Positions 26,654-36,267 of a DNA stretch of 64,000 nt are shown piece by piece. A program made the translations under genes and the position numbers. The first letter of the stretch is position 1; each line of letters opens with the position of its first letter. The notes under the pieces were generated by a model. The model made no database searches. It was not told the origin of the DNA and saw only the letters and a list, made by a program, of their open reading frames with translations. Location: the NCBI RefSeq assembly GCF_000263195.1, contig NC_018748.1, forward strand, positions 310,001 to 374,000. The letters run 5' to 3'. The DNA comes from Emticicia oligotrophica DSM 17448 (GTDB lineage: Bacteria; Bacteroidota; Bacteroidia; Cytophagales; Spirosomataceae).

Positions 26654-28411
26654 ATGCCAAACATTACTCGACAAACATTTCTTAAACAATGTTTAGGAAT
26701 TGGCTCCATGTTTACACTCTCGCCTTATTTTTCTTGGGCAGAAGATACAGATACTTTCTTACAAAATGTTGTAAAAGCTAATAATCAAGAAGTTGAAAAA
26801 CTACTGAAAATTTTTGAGGTTGAAATCACCGAAATTCGAAGAAGATTAGGGTTCGATTTTGCGAATCTTTCAGCGGCAATAGCCGAGCCAACTTCACGCT
26901 ATTATCAGAAAACAGAGCTAATACCAGCTATGACTCGTATTTTAAAATTTCTGATTAAATTTCAAAAAGTAGATGGCACGCTTGACCTTGGTAATTTGGC
27001 ATCCCCGCCCGACACCGCTTTTATTTTAGAGCCTCTTTGTGTAGCTGATAGAATTCTACGTAAAATATCAATTCCAGCTCTCAATAACGTAAAGGAATTA
27101 TTAAAAGACTTTATTCTAGAAGCTGGTGAAGCCATGCGAACAGGTGGCGTGCATACGCCTAATCATCGCTGGGTAATTTCGGCGGCATTGGCACGTATCA
27201 ATGATTTATATCCTGATAAAAAATATGTCAGAAGAATAGATGAATGGCTTTCTGAATATATTTTTATTGATGCCGATGGCCATTATCTTGAACGTAGTAT
27301 GATATATGGAGAAGTGACAGACAACTGCCTCATTACAATGGCAAGATTACTGAATCGTCCTAAATTATATGACTATGTACGAAAAAATCTTCGAATGAGC
27401 TACTATTATATGGAACCTAACGGTGAAATGGTTACAAATGATTCGAGACGTCAGGACCAATTTATTGGTATGAATGCACTTCCCTTTTATTTAGACTATC
27501 GTCACATGGCTATCCATGATAATGATACAGAATTTGCGGCAATCAGTAAGCAAATTGAGCAAATAAAAGGTTTTGAAGAGAAAAATATGCCAGATTTATT
27601 AGCATTCTTAACCGATGATGCTGATTTACGTAAGCCTCTACCAAAACCTGCCGAATTGAACACTAATTTTGAACAGTTTTTCAAAACCACAAGTTTAGCT
27701 AGAATTCGCCGAAAAGATACAACTTTGACCATTTTCGGTGGAACGGATAAACCCACAATTATTGCCTCAGGGCGTTCGACCAGTCCGAGCTTCTTTAGCT
27801 ACCGCAAAGGTGAAGCCATTCTGAAATACATGCGTTTCTCAACAGATTTCTTCAGTACAGGTTATTTTAGAAGTGATGGCTTAAAGAAAGAAGGAAACCA
27901 ATATATACTTAGTCAAAAAATTGAAGCTCCCTATTATCAGCCATTACCTGATGAGTTTAAACGTGCTGATGGCAATTACCAACATTCACCGAGTACCGAT
28001 GGTAGATTCTGGAATAAAATGGACTTTGAGAATCGCCCGCAAAGCAACATCAAAACCATCGAAACTACAATTAGTATAGAAGAAAAAAATGGTTTAGCCG
28101 AGCTGTTGTTTAATGTAAAAGGTGCAGAAGGCGTAAAAGTTACAATTGAGTTTTGCTTTAGAGAAGGAGGAGAATTTATTGGTTTGAAAAAACTTGATGA
28201 TGCCGATAATTATACACTCGAAAGTGGAACGGGTGAATATAAATTCGGGAAAGATAGTATTAAATTTGGGGATGGAATTTTCAAACATTCAAAACTTCGA
28301 GGCCTTGAAGGAGAAATGTACACCTCACATTTTGGGAGTCTTCGAACCGAAGGAATGCACGTTTTCTTGACGGGCATTGTTCCTTTTAAGCATAAAATAA
28401 CACTATCATAG
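26654..28411 (+). CDS. Secreted protein, probable (alpha/alpha)-toroid plus beta domain
   Basis: 585 residues; I do not recognise a named family. The N-terminus (TRQTFLKQCLGIGSMF, then a Trp-Ala site) looks like a Tat-like or Sec signal seen on exported Bacteroidota enzymes. Residues about 40-340 are helical with GNLASPPDTAF, GGVHTPNHRWVISAALA and DGHYLERSMIYGEVTDN; residues 350-585 are beta-rich. That layout and the NHRW block recall polysaccharide lyases/heparinases with a toroid followed by a beta-sandwich. A glycan-degrading role is inference. Monocistronic; divergent from the ABC gene. Confidence 0.6.
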   Translation: MPNITRQTFLKQCLGIGSMFTLSPYFSWAEDTDTFLQNVVKANNQEVEKLLKIFEVEITEIRRRLGFDFANLSAAIAEPTSRYYQKTELIPAMTRILKFLIKFQKVDGTLDLGNLASPPDTAFILEPLCVADRILRKISIPALNNVKELLKDFILEAGEAMRTGGVHTPNHRWVISAALARINDLYPDKKYVRRIDEWLSEYIFIDADGHYLERSMIYGEVTDNCLITMARLLNRPKLYDYVRKNLRMSYYYMEPNGEMVTNDSRRQDQFIGMNALPFYLDYRHMAIHDNDTEFAAISKQIEQIKGFEEKNMPDLLAFLTDDADLRKPLPKPAELNTNFEQFFKTTSLARIRRKDTTLTIFGGTDKPTIIASGRSTSPSFFSYRKGEAILKYMRFSTDFFSTGYFRSDGLKKEGNQYILSQKIEAPYYQPLPDEFKRADGNYQHSPSTDGRFWNKMDFENRPQSNIKTIETTISIEEKNGLAELLFNVKGAEGVKVTIEFCFREGGEFIGLKKLDDADNYTLESGTGEYKFGKDSIKFGDGIFKHSKLRGLEGEMYTSHFGSLRTEGMHVFLTGIVPFKHKITLS

Positions 28412-28435
28412 TTCGAATGCAAATTTATAGTGTAC

Positions 28436-28571
28436 TTAATTGCCGTCTGCTTTAGCTGACGACATTATCATAAAAGCAAAATGGCTTTAAACAAACCCAA
28501 TATAGAAGTTTAGGCTAAAGCCATTTTGCTTTTTTCCCTTCATCCCGTCGGTTAAAACCGACGGCAATTAA
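28436..28571. repeat. Nested inverted repeat
   Basis: Outer arms TTAATTGCCGTC (28436-28447) and GACGGCAATTAA (28560-28571), perfect over 12 bases. Inner arms AAAAGCAAAATGGCTTTA (28472-28489) and its exact complement (28516-28533, running into TTT). On the right flank CCGTCGG-TTAAAA-CCGACGG forms a third hairpin (28545-28564). The inner stem may end transcription of the toroid gene; the whole resembles a non-coding mobile palindrome. Confidence 0.75.
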
Positions 28572-28620
28572 TGTTTAATTTCATTTTATCACTGACTCCC
28601 TCATTTCATTTTTTTTATTC

Positions 28621-28640
28621 CGGTCTGCTTCAGCTGACGA
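28621..28640. repeat. Partial copy of the CGTCTGCTTTAGCTGACGA motif
   Basis: GGTCTGCTTCAGCTGACGA (28622-28640) matches 28444-28462 except for two bases. It lies 21 bases beyond the DUF5916 gene's stop. Confidence 0.6.
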
Positions 28641-28661
28641 ACGCTGTCATGAAATCAAAAC

Positions 28662-30908
28662 TCAGAGATTCAACCAATAGGTTACTTTGGCTAGAATTGC
28701 TCGGTTTTTAGGCATCCAAGCTTCTGAATTATAGTTGTCTGTATATACCAAGAAGAAATCCGAAACTGGAGCAAAACGCCATTGTAAACGTGAATTAACA
28801 TTTACGTTTTTGATTTGGCTATTGTATTGAACATAACTCGTCCAGAATAAACTTTTTGAAAATGTTAAATCAAATTTTGGTCCAAATAAATAGACTTTAT
28901 TACTTCCTGTAGAAAGATGAATATCATTATAGCTAAAATTAACCGATAAAAAGCCATAAGGTTGAAAACGATAAGAAGCGGTTCCTACCATACTTACAAT
29001 GCTTCCATCATAATATTGACCAATTAATGGCTGAAAGTTAACCGAAAATTTCTTCCTCAAATCAGAAACATAATTAGCCGAGAAATTATAATAAGTATAA
29101 CTTGTTCCTTTCTTCAAAGAAGGAAGTGTTCTATTACTTCGGAGTGCGTCAAAATCATTAAACAGATATGTATAATTTTGATTTAAAGTCATTAATATAT
29201 TCGCTGAATTCTGGAATCCTAACAACAAGAATGGACCTGCTTGGCGGTCTGTTACTCCAAGCCCAGGTTGACTATATTGGTCATAAGCAACACCGTAGCT
29301 AATTCTATTAAAAGTTCTCGACTTAGGAAAAATATTAAACCCAATAGTAGGATTGATGTGAAAAAAGTTTTTGCGAGGAACAAAGCCTACTTCTGCATCA
29401 AAACCTTTACCTACCCAATCATGCGACCACTTCGCAATTAGTTTTCTAACACTATAGTTTAGACTAAAACCATGAGCAAACTTCTCATTCACACTAATCG
29501 GACTGAAAACCTGATGATAATACAGTTTTCCATTCCAACGATTATCTTTAGATGCTAAATTATACTCCAAACCAGCCACACGGTTATAAGCATTTACGCC
29601 CTTACTTAGCTCCTTACCTAAAACTTCTTTGTTAACAAAAATTGCAGCAATATTCGAACGACCAAACACTCTTCTTTGCAAAGCCGCTACCGAATAATTC
29701 ATACTGGCAATGCCCTTATACGAGTCAGCAGCCGTTTGCGTATTCAATACTCCTACCCTCCAGTTATCATCTATTTTACCACTAATTCTTGCACCATAGG
29801 TAATTCTATTTTGCACGCTCAAGTTTGTGGTAGTATCAATGCCTATACCAATTTGTCTTGAAAAGAAGGGGCTTACAATTTGGTTACCCGCGGCACTCAC
29901 ACCTAACGAACCCGCTGGTGGAACAAATGGGTTGGTATTATAGCCACCAAATCCAGTAAATAAGTCAGAGTTTTCTAAGAAAAACTGACGCTGTTCTGGA
30001 AAATTTACATCAAAGCGTGTAAGATTGATAACCTGACGGTCGGCCTCTACATTTGAAAAGTCAGGATTAAAGGTCAAATCTAGGTTCAATCCTGATGTAA
30101 CTGCCACCTTAGCATCACCACCAAAATTGAGTTTATTTCCTGCATTTGGGTTTTCTGGATGTTCAAAGTCACGCGTGCTTCCAGCAGAAACATAAGGAAT
30201 AATAGAAATATTTGCTCCTGCTTTTTTTAGTGGTTGTTCAAACTTAATTGGCATCGAATACCCTAAATTCATAATGATTTGGTTTTGTGGAATCCGCATC
30301 AAAGTTGATTGTTCATTACTCTGAGTATCAAAACGATACGCCTTGAAATTCCACTGGCTATTTCCATCTTTAAAACGTAATGTAGAAAAAGGAATCGCCA
30401 ATTCACAAGTCCAATAATCATCATAAATTTTTGTTACGGCCTCCCACTTGTTATCCCAATATATATTAAAATATTCATTGGCGGTTCCACCATTATAAAG
30501 TAAGGCTTCACGCATAACGCCATAGGGATTTATTCCGAACAAAAAGCTATTAGTTTTATCGTTGAAAGTATCAAACAAAAAACTTACGTTATCGTTTCCA
30601 CCAGCTCTAAAATCTCTACGAAACGAAGGAGTAACATATTTTTTTCCTGCTGAATACATTTTTGCAGCTATATAAACATTCTTTGAATCATAGCAAAGCA
30701 TAATTTCGGTTTGATATTTGGCTTTAATGCTATCCTTCGGAAAAAACTGCCAAAACGATGGCATTTTTTCGGCATTTTGCCAAGCAGGCTCATCAAAAAC
30801 ACCATCAAGTTTGATTTTTTCATTTAAAACTTTGACAGTAGGAATGTGCTGGGCTTTTGCTTGTATAAAAAATGTAAAAAATAAAATTAAAAGGAAAAGT
30901 CTATTCAT
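28662..30908 (-). CDS. DUF5916 outer-membrane protein with CBM9-like N-domain
   Basis: 748 residues from the ATG at 30908, which begins a clear signal peptide (MNRLFLLILFFTFFIQAKAQ); an upstream start adds ten poor residues. The N-terminal carbohydrate-binding family-9-like domain (about 25-215) opens with KLDGVFDEPAWQNAEKM and contains FLFDTFNDKTNSFLFGINPYG. The rest is DUF5916: NLDLTFNPDFSNVEADRQVINLTRF, FFLENSDLF, then alternating beta strands to the C-terminus, as expected for an outer-membrane barrel. The function is unknown; glycan or peptide handling at the surface is a guess. Confidence 0.88.
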   Translation of the reverse strand: MNRLFLLILFFTFFIQAKAQHIPTVKVLNEKIKLDGVFDEPAWQNAEKMPSFWQFFPKDSIKAKYQTEIMLCYDSKNVYIAAKMYSAGKKYVTPSFRRDFRAGGNDNVSFLFDTFNDKTNSFLFGINPYGVMREALLYNGGTANEYFNIYWDNKWEAVTKIYDDYWTCELAIPFSTLRFKDGNSQWNFKAYRFDTQSNEQSTLMRIPQNQIIMNLGYSMPIKFEQPLKKAGANISIIPYVSAGSTRDFEHPENPNAGNKLNFGGDAKVAVTSGLNLDLTFNPDFSNVEADRQVINLTRFDVNFPEQRQFFLENSDLFTGFGGYNTNPFVPPAGSLGVSAAGNQIVSPFFSRQIGIGIDTTTNLSVQNRITYGARISGKIDDNWRVGVLNTQTAADSYKGIASMNYSVAALQRRVFGRSNIAAIFVNKEVLGKELSKGVNAYNRVAGLEYNLASKDNRWNGKLYYHQVFSPISVNEKFAHGFSLNYSVRKLIAKWSHDWVGKGFDAEVGFVPRKNFFHINPTIGFNIFPKSRTFNRISYGVAYDQYSQPGLGVTDRQAGPFLLLGFQNSANILMTLNQNYTYLFNDFDALRSNRTLPSLKKGTSYTYYNFSANYVSDLRKKFSVNFQPLIGQYYDGSIVSMVGTASYRFQPYGFLSVNFSYNDIHLSTGSNKVYLFGPKFDLTFSKSLFWTSYVQYNSQIKNVNVNSRLQWRFAPVSDFFLVYTDNYNSEAWMPKNRAILAKVTYWLNL

Positions 30909-31038
30909 ATCTACGAGGAGCGTTAAAATAAGATACAAAAATACGTGTTTTATTTACACTTTTACGTTGATATTTTTACTTATTTTATGGTTATATTGTT
31001 CATTATTAATTATTTTTCAAAAAAAACTTATTCTGTCA

Positions 31039-31046
31039 TAACTTTG
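31039..31046 (+). promoter_or_regulatory. TAnnTTTG-type -7 box
   Basis: TAACTTTG, 87 bases before the TolB-like gene start, in the gap divergent from the DUF5916 gene. The -33 element is not clear. Confidence 0.4.
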
Positions 31047-31133
31047 CTCAATAAAGTGCAATTATCCAAATTCAAACCAAGTACATTTAACTGATTTTCA
31101 CCAAATTATACCATAAAAACAAACATAACATTC

Positions 31134-32186
31134 ATGAAATATTTATCTTTTTTTGCGGCTCTTAGCCTTTTTTTTAATACAATTTCTTACGCACAGGCAC
31201 CAGCAGAAAAACACCTAACTAATATCCGACAACTTACTTTTGGTGGCAATAATGCAGAAGCCTATTTTAGTCGCGATAGTAAATACATCAGTTTTCAATC
31301 AGATAACCCCGCTTGGGGACTTTCGTGTGACCAAATATTTTACATGGACGTTACAAAAGGATTAAAAGACCCCAAAGTTCGACCTAATTTTATTAGTACA
31401 AGTTTCGGCCGCACAACTTGTAGTTTCTTTATGCCTAACGGAAAGGAAATTCTTTATGCAAGTACGCATGAAAGCGGCGGACACGCTTGTCCACCAGTGC
31501 CTGATATGGGCAAAAAATATCTTTGGGCAATCTATGACAGTTTTGATATCTATGTGGCTGATTTAAAAGGAAAAGTAAAAAAACGCCTCACTAATACCCC
31601 GGGCTATGATGCAGAAGCTACCGTATCGCCCGATGGTAAAAAAATTGTGTTTACCAGTACAAGAAACGGCGATTTGGATTTATATATCATGGATATTGAT
31701 GGCAAAAATGTCAAGCAGATTACACACGAGCTTGGTTATGATGGCGGTGCATTTTTCTCGCCAGATAGTAAAAAATTAGTATTCCGTGCTTCTCGTTTTT
31801 CAACTGAAGAAGAAAAAACAGAATATAAAGAAAATCTTAAGAAGAATTTGGTTGCCCCAACCAACATGGAGATTTTCACTTGTAATATTGATGGCAGTGA
31901 TTTAAAGCAAATTACCAAGTTAGGTAAGGCCAACTGGGCCCCTTATTTTACACCTAAAGGAGATAAAATTATTTTTGCTTCGAATCATCACTCACAACGT
32001 GGATATGATTTCCAGCTTTATATGATTAATATTGATGGAACTGGACTTGAAAAAATTACAACTGAAAGTAATTTCAATGCCTTTCCAATGTTTAGTTATG
32101 ATGGTAAAAAGTTGATTTTTAGCTCAAATCGCAATAATGGTGGTACTCGTGATACAAATCTTTTTATTGCTGATTGGGTAGATTAA
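31134..32186 (+). CDS. Exported TolB-like beta-propeller (PD40 repeats)
   Basis: 350 residues with a signal peptide (cleavage likely after ISYAQA, about residue 22). At least five WD40-like PD40 repeats are visible as S-x-D-x-K-x-I-x-F stretches: YFSRDSKYISFQSD, TVSPDGKKIVFTSTRNGD, FFSPDSKKLVFRAS, YFTPKGDKIIFASN, MFSYDGKKLIFSSNRNN. They should build a six-bladed periplasmic propeller like that of TolB, without the TolB N-domain. Such proteins bind partners or act near peptidases; the partner is unknown. Confidence 0.85.
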   Translation: MKYLSFFAALSLFFNTISYAQAPAEKHLTNIRQLTFGGNNAEAYFSRDSKYISFQSDNPAWGLSCDQIFYMDVTKGLKDPKVRPNFISTSFGRTTCSFFMPNGKEILYASTHESGGHACPPVPDMGKKYLWAIYDSFDIYVADLKGKVKKRLTNTPGYDAEATVSPDGKKIVFTSTRNGDLDLYIMDIDGKNVKQITHELGYDGGAFFSPDSKKLVFRASRFSTEEEKTEYKENLKKNLVAPTNMEIFTCNIDGSDLKQITKLGKANWAPYFTPKGDKIIFASNHHSQRGYDFQLYMINIDGTGLEKITTESNFNAFPMFSYDGKKLIFSSNRNNGGTRDTNLFIADWVD

Positions 32187-32210
32187 AAACTTAAAATTAT
32201 TGTAAATATG

Positions 32211-32226
32211 AGTCATCCCGAATTTT
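32211..32226. repeat. AGTCATCCCGAATTT, solo half-element
   Basis: Matches the arms of the hairpin at 38628-38667 (AGTCATCCC.AATT) but has no second arm nearby. Confidence 0.45.
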
Positions 32227-32318
32227 TCAAAGCCCCTTCGAGATAACTTACTAATAAGATTTGGTTTATTCTTTGAGTAAAACTATAAGCCAAACGAGAA
32301 TCTAAAATAATTAAAAGA

Positions 32319-32984
32319 ATGGCCATTGTTGAAAACATACAGTTTATTGAAAAAGAAATTGCAGGAAAGGATATTACCTTAGTGGCAGTATCAAAAACAA
32401 AGCCAGTAGAAATGCTCATGGAGGCTTACAATGCTGGTTTTAAACGATTTGGAGAAAATTATGTACAAGAATTAGTAGGTAAGTATGAAGAAATGCCCAA
32501 AGATATTGAATGGCATTTTATTGGACACCTACAATCGAATAAAGTAAAATATATCGCTCCTTTTGTGAGTCTTATTCATTCTGTTGATAGTTTCAAATTA
32601 TTGCAAGAAATCAATAAGCAAGGAGCGAAGAATAATCGTGTAATTGATTGTTTATTACAAATCTATATTGCCGAAGAAGATACCAAAAGTGGTATGACAG
32701 AAGAAGAATGTTTGGAAATTCTTAAACCAGAAGTTTTGGGGCAACTTTCGAATATTAAAATTGCAGGTTTAATGGGAATGACAACCCTTACCGATGATGA
32801 AGTTCAAATTAGAAAGGAGTTCAAGAAACTAAAAGACTTTTATAACTCTATTATTAGTGAAAACTCTTCACTACAAATCCTTTCAATGGGTATGAGTGGA
32901 GATTATACAATTGCTATCGAAGAAGGAAGTACAATGATTAGAGTTGGAAGCAAGATATTTGGAGAAAGAATCTATCAAAAATAG
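32319..32984 (+). CDS. YggS-family pyridoxal-phosphate homeostasis protein
   Basis: 221 residues, single alanine-racemase-like barrel (PLPBP/YggS family). The PLP-binding lysine is K26 in VAVSKTKP; GENYVQEL, WHFIGHLQSNKVKYI, GLMGMT and LSMGMSGDYTIAIEEGSTMIRVGSKIFGER are all present. These proteins bind PLP without known catalysis and buffer vitamin B6 and amino-acid metabolism. Cytoplasmic and monocistronic, with a perfect hairpin terminator behind it. Confidence 0.95.
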   Translation: MAIVENIQFIEKEIAGKDITLVAVSKTKPVEMLMEAYNAGFKRFGENYVQELVGKYEEMPKDIEWHFIGHLQSNKVKYIAPFVSLIHSVDSFKLLQEINKQGAKNNRVIDCLLQIYIAEEDTKSGMTEEECLEILKPEVLGQLSNIKIAGLMGMTTLTDDEVQIRKEFKKLKDFYNSIISENSSLQILSMGMSGDYTIAIEEGSTMIRVGSKIFGERIYQK

Positions 32985-32997
32985 TTCTTTGATATTT

Positions 32998-33034
32998 AAT
33001 TTTGTGCCAAATTTAAAAAATATGGCACAAAATT
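32998..33034. terminator. Bidirectional terminator, yggS-like / ygiD
   Basis: Perfect 12-base arms AATTTTGTGCCA / TGGCACAAAATT around an AT-rich 13-base loop between convergent genes. Confidence 0.8.
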
Positions 33035-33041
33035 AACAAAA

Positions 33042-33917
33042 TCAACCAACTTGAAAGCATCTCATACTGATACTTCCCATTTCTACTCCCTCATAAGTAT
33101 ATTTAATTGTTTCCTTCGCATTTATCAAGCCAGCACTATAAATCATCGGTAAATAGTGGTCATAAGATGGGTGTGCGATAGTGCCTAAACTGCCAAATGC
33201 TTTAAAGTCGGCCAACTCAGCAAACTGTTGGTTATCTAACTTTTTCTTTACAATTGCATCAAATTCAACCGCCCAATCATAAGGTGTAGGATTATTGTCT
33301 CCCCATTTTACTTGTCGTAGATTATGTACGATATTTCCACTTGAAAGAATCAAAACACCTTTATTTCTAAGATTTTGTAATTCTTTAGCCAATTCAAAAT
33401 GATATTGTGGAGGCTTAGAAAAATCAATACTCATCTGAAAAGTTGGGATATTAGCAGCCGGATAAATATGACGCAACACTGACCAAGCACCGTGGTCGAG
33501 TCCCATTTGATGCTCTTCTAAAATACCAATAGACTTTACCTCTTTAATCACCTCACGAGCCATTTCGGGAGAACCTTTGGGCTCGTATTTAACTTTATAA
33601 AGTGCTTCGGGAAAACCTCCAAAATCATAAATTGTTTTGGGCGAAGGATTTACCGAAACATACGTCTTGTTCATGGTCAACCAATGGGCAGAAATGACTA
33701 AAATTGCCCTTGGTGTTTCAATAGTTTTACCTAAAAGAGCTAAACTATCTGTAAATTTATTATCTGCCAAGGCATTCATCGGGCTACCGTGTCCGATAAA
33801 TACAACGGGCATTTTATCAGATTTCGGAAACTCATCCGAAATCGTTTTTAATTCGTGTAAGTTCATATTTGTAAATGGCAAAATACCAATTGTTTTCAAG
33901 AAATCATTACGATTCAT
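33042..33917 (-). CDS. ygiD: 4,5-DOPA-extradiol-dioxygenase-like protein
   Basis: 291 residues from the ATG at 33917; a longer frame would overlap the pirin gene. LigB-type zinc dioxygenase: HGSPMNALAD, ISAHWLT, DHGAWSVLRHIYP, SSGNIVHNLRQV and HPSYDHYLPM carry the metal and substrate histidines. The family opens catechol-type rings such as DOPA; the physiological substrate in bacteria is unsure. The short leader MNRNDFLKTIGILPF resembles a trimmed Tat-type start, but export is doubtful. It follows the pirin gene by 40 bases, probably one transcript. Confidence 0.9.
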   Translation of the reverse strand: MNRNDFLKTIGILPFTNMNLHELKTISDEFPKSDKMPVVFIGHGSPMNALADNKFTDSLALLGKTIETPRAILVISAHWLTMNKTYVSVNPSPKTIYDFGGFPEALYKVKYEPKGSPEMAREVIKEVKSIGILEEHQMGLDHGAWSVLRHIYPAANIPTFQMSIDFSKPPQYHFELAKELQNLRNKGVLILSSGNIVHNLRQVKWGDNNPTPYDWAVEFDAIVKKKLDNQQFAELADFKAFGSLGTIAHPSYDHYLPMIYSAGLINAKETIKYTYEGVEMGSISMRCFQVG

Positions 33918-33957
33918 AGTGTTTGTCAGTGAGATAAAAAATCGAATTCTTAAACTA

Positions 33958-34839
33958 TTAATCCTCCAAAACACCAAACTTTCCTTTTGCTAAATCATCG
34001 TAAGCTTGAATGATTTCTGCACGCGTATTCATCAAAAATGGTCCATAAGGAACAATTGGCTCATTGATTGGCTCTCCACTTAAAACAAGCAAAACCGCAT
34101 CTTCAAGAGCCTCAAGTTTTATGTCAGTTCCATCATTTCTGAGTAAAATAAAGTTATCAGTTGGAGCAGTTTCTGTATCATTTACTCTAACACTTCCTTC
34201 AATCACCACAATTCCTGTATTATGTTTTTCAGCAAGTGATAATTCAGCAACTGCACCTTTTTTGATACGTACATTATACATATTAATAGATGTAAAAGTT
34301 GAAGCCGCACCTTTAATTCCTTTGTGTTCACCAGCAATTACTTCAATAACACCTTGATTATCTGGTAAGTAATATTTGCCTAATTGACTATTTACAATGC
34401 CCTGATACTTTGGCGTTGTCATCTTATCTTTTGCTGGAAGATTCACCCACAATTGAACCATCTGAAAAGGACCACCAGCTTTACTATACTCTTTGTCATG
34501 GTATTCTTTATGTAAAACCCCGCTTCCAGCGGTCATCCATTGTACATCACCTTCTCCAATAACCCCACTATTACCACTACTATCGTGATGAGCAACTTTA
34601 CCGTGATAAGCAATCGTTACGGTTTCGAAACCTCTGTGTGGATGTACACCTACTCCTCTTGGTTCATCTTTTGGTGTAAACTCAATTTTTGAGTTATAAT
34701 CTAATAAAAAGAATGGACTCATTCGATGAAGGCCCATTTGGTAGCCACTTGGAAAGAAATTATGAACTCTAAATCCATCGCCTACCATGTGTGTGGCAGG
34801 GGGCGGCAATATTTGCTGAACTGATTTTATATTTTCCAT
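33958..34839 (-). CDS. Pirin family protein
   Basis: 293 residues, bicupin. The N-terminal cupin has the metal-site motif HPHRGFETVTI with GKVAHHDS and the E-x-H of LHKEYH; the C-terminal cupin (about 180-280) has ELSLAEKHNTGIVVIEGSVRV. Bacterial pirins act as quercetin-dioxygenase-like enzymes or redox-sensing partners. The gene precedes ygiD, another ring-cleaving non-haem enzyme, on the same strand, which hints at a shared aromatic or polyphenol detoxification role (inference). Confidence 0.93.
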   Translation of the reverse strand: MENIKSVQQILPPPATHMVGDGFRVHNFFPSGYQMGLHRMSPFFLLDYNSKIEFTPKDEPRGVGVHPHRGFETVTIAYHGKVAHHDSSGNSGVIGEGDVQWMTAGSGVLHKEYHDKEYSKAGGPFQMVQLWVNLPAKDKMTTPKYQGIVNSQLGKYYLPDNQGVIEVIAGEHKGIKGAASTFTSINMYNVRIKKGAVAELSLAEKHNTGIVVIEGSVRVNDTETAPTDNFILLRNDGTDIKLEALEDAVLLVLSGEPINEPIVPYGPFLMNTRAEIIQAYDDLAKGKFGVLED

Positions 34840-34977
34840 TTTATTGGTTATTCAATACTTACAACTACATTATATGTATATACAACTAATTTTATTATTC
34901 AAGAGTTCCTCCACGTTATTTATTTTATTTAACTTCACAAAAATTAATAAATTCTATTCAATCCTCTATCCAAAACT

Positions 34978-36267
34978 ATGAAATTAAAATTATTTATTGT
35001 GCTGGTAATAAGTGTACTAGTTGCAAAAAGTACACAAATTATTGCTCAAACACATGACTCTAACGCCAAGCAAATACCAATTGGCGGTAATGCTTGGACC
35101 TACAATGGCGGAAAAATTAGTGAACAAGGATTTTCTGATTGGGAGAATACCTCTACAATTTGTCGCACTTATTTTAAAACCTCCCAACAAGGCACTTTGA
35201 AACTTTCAATAATAATCAACACCAATGGTAGTAAAAGTAAATTAAAGGTAAGTATTCAAGGTAAATCAATTGAAATTATTGCCGAAAATAACACCGAAAA
35301 AGAAGTATATGTAGGCGAATGGAATATCCGAAAGGCAGGATACATTGCTGTCGATATGAGTGGAATTACAAAGACAACAAATACTTTCGGTCAAATTTCA
35401 AATTTAATCGTCAGTGGGTCTGCTATCTCTGAAGATTTAGCATTTGTAAAAAATAACGACGGTAATTTCTTCTATTGGGGAAGACGTGGCCCCTCGGTAC
35501 ATCTAAGATACCCCGTTGAATCTTCTCAAGAAGTTGAATGGTTCTATAATGAAATCACGGTTCCAAAAGGTAATGATGTCATTGGTTCTTACTTTATGGC
35601 AAATGGCTTTGGTGAAGGATACTTTGGTATGCAGGTGAATTCTACTACTGAGCGGCGAGTATTATTTTCGGTTTGGAGTCCATTTAATACAGATAATCCT
35701 AAAACAATTCCTCAAGACCAAAAGATTTTATTATTGAAAAAGGGAGAAGGTGTTTATACCGGAGAATTTGGTAATGAAGGTTCGGGAGGTCAGAGTTTTT
35801 TGAAGTATAATTGGATAGCCGGAAATACCTACAAGTTTTTATTACAAGGTAAACCCCTTGAAAACAATTACACACTTTACACGGCCTATTTCTTCGCCCC
35901 AGAAGAAAATCAATGGCGGTTAATTGCCAGTTTCAAAAGACCCAAAACAACCACTTACTTAAAAAACCTTTACTCGTTTCTTGAAAATTTTATACCCGAA
36001 ACTGGTAATCAAGAACGTATGGCTTACTTTGATAATCAATGGATTTGCAATTCAAAAGGTGAATGGACAGAATTAAACAAAATTTCTCTAACTGCCGATA
36101 ACACTGCTCGTAAAGCCTATCGTTTAGATTACTCTGGTGGATTAAAAAATGACCGTTTTTTCTTGAGAAACTGTGGTTTTTTTGATGATAATACTCCATT
36201 AAATCAAACCTTCCAACGCACATTGCAAAATAAAAAACCAAGCATTGATTTTTCGAAACTTCTCTAA
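34978..36267 (+). CDS. DUF5077/DUF3472 exported protein
   Basis: 429 residues with a signal peptide ending near IIAQTHD. The N-terminal DUF5077-like domain (about 35-145) contains IPIGGNAWTYNGG and YFKTSQQGTLKLSI. The DUF3472 domain (about 165-380) contains RRGPSVHLRYPV, YFMANGFGEGYFGMQVNS, VLFSVWSPFNTD and a final ERMAYFDNQWI. Both domains occur in secreted Bacteroidota proteins linked to glycan use, without a demonstrated activity. Its TAA overlaps the next gene's ATG by one base (TAATG), so the two are translationally coupled. Confidence 0.85.
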   Translation: MKLKLFIVLVISVLVAKSTQIIAQTHDSNAKQIPIGGNAWTYNGGKISEQGFSDWENTSTICRTYFKTSQQGTLKLSIIINTNGSKSKLKVSIQGKSIEIIAENNTEKEVYVGEWNIRKAGYIAVDMSGITKTTNTFGQISNLIVSGSAISEDLAFVKNNDGNFFYWGRRGPSVHLRYPVESSQEVEWFYNEITVPKGNDVIGSYFMANGFGEGYFGMQVNSTTERRVLFSVWSPFNTDNPKTIPQDQKILLLKKGEGVYTGEFGNEGSGGQSFLKYNWIAGNTYKFLLQGKPLENNYTLYTAYFFAPEENQWRLIASFKRPKTTTYLKNLYSFLENFIPETGNQERMAYFDNQWICNSKGEWTELNKISLTADNTARKAYRLDYSGGLKNDRFFLRNCGFFDDNTPLNQTFQRTLQNKKPSIDFSKLL

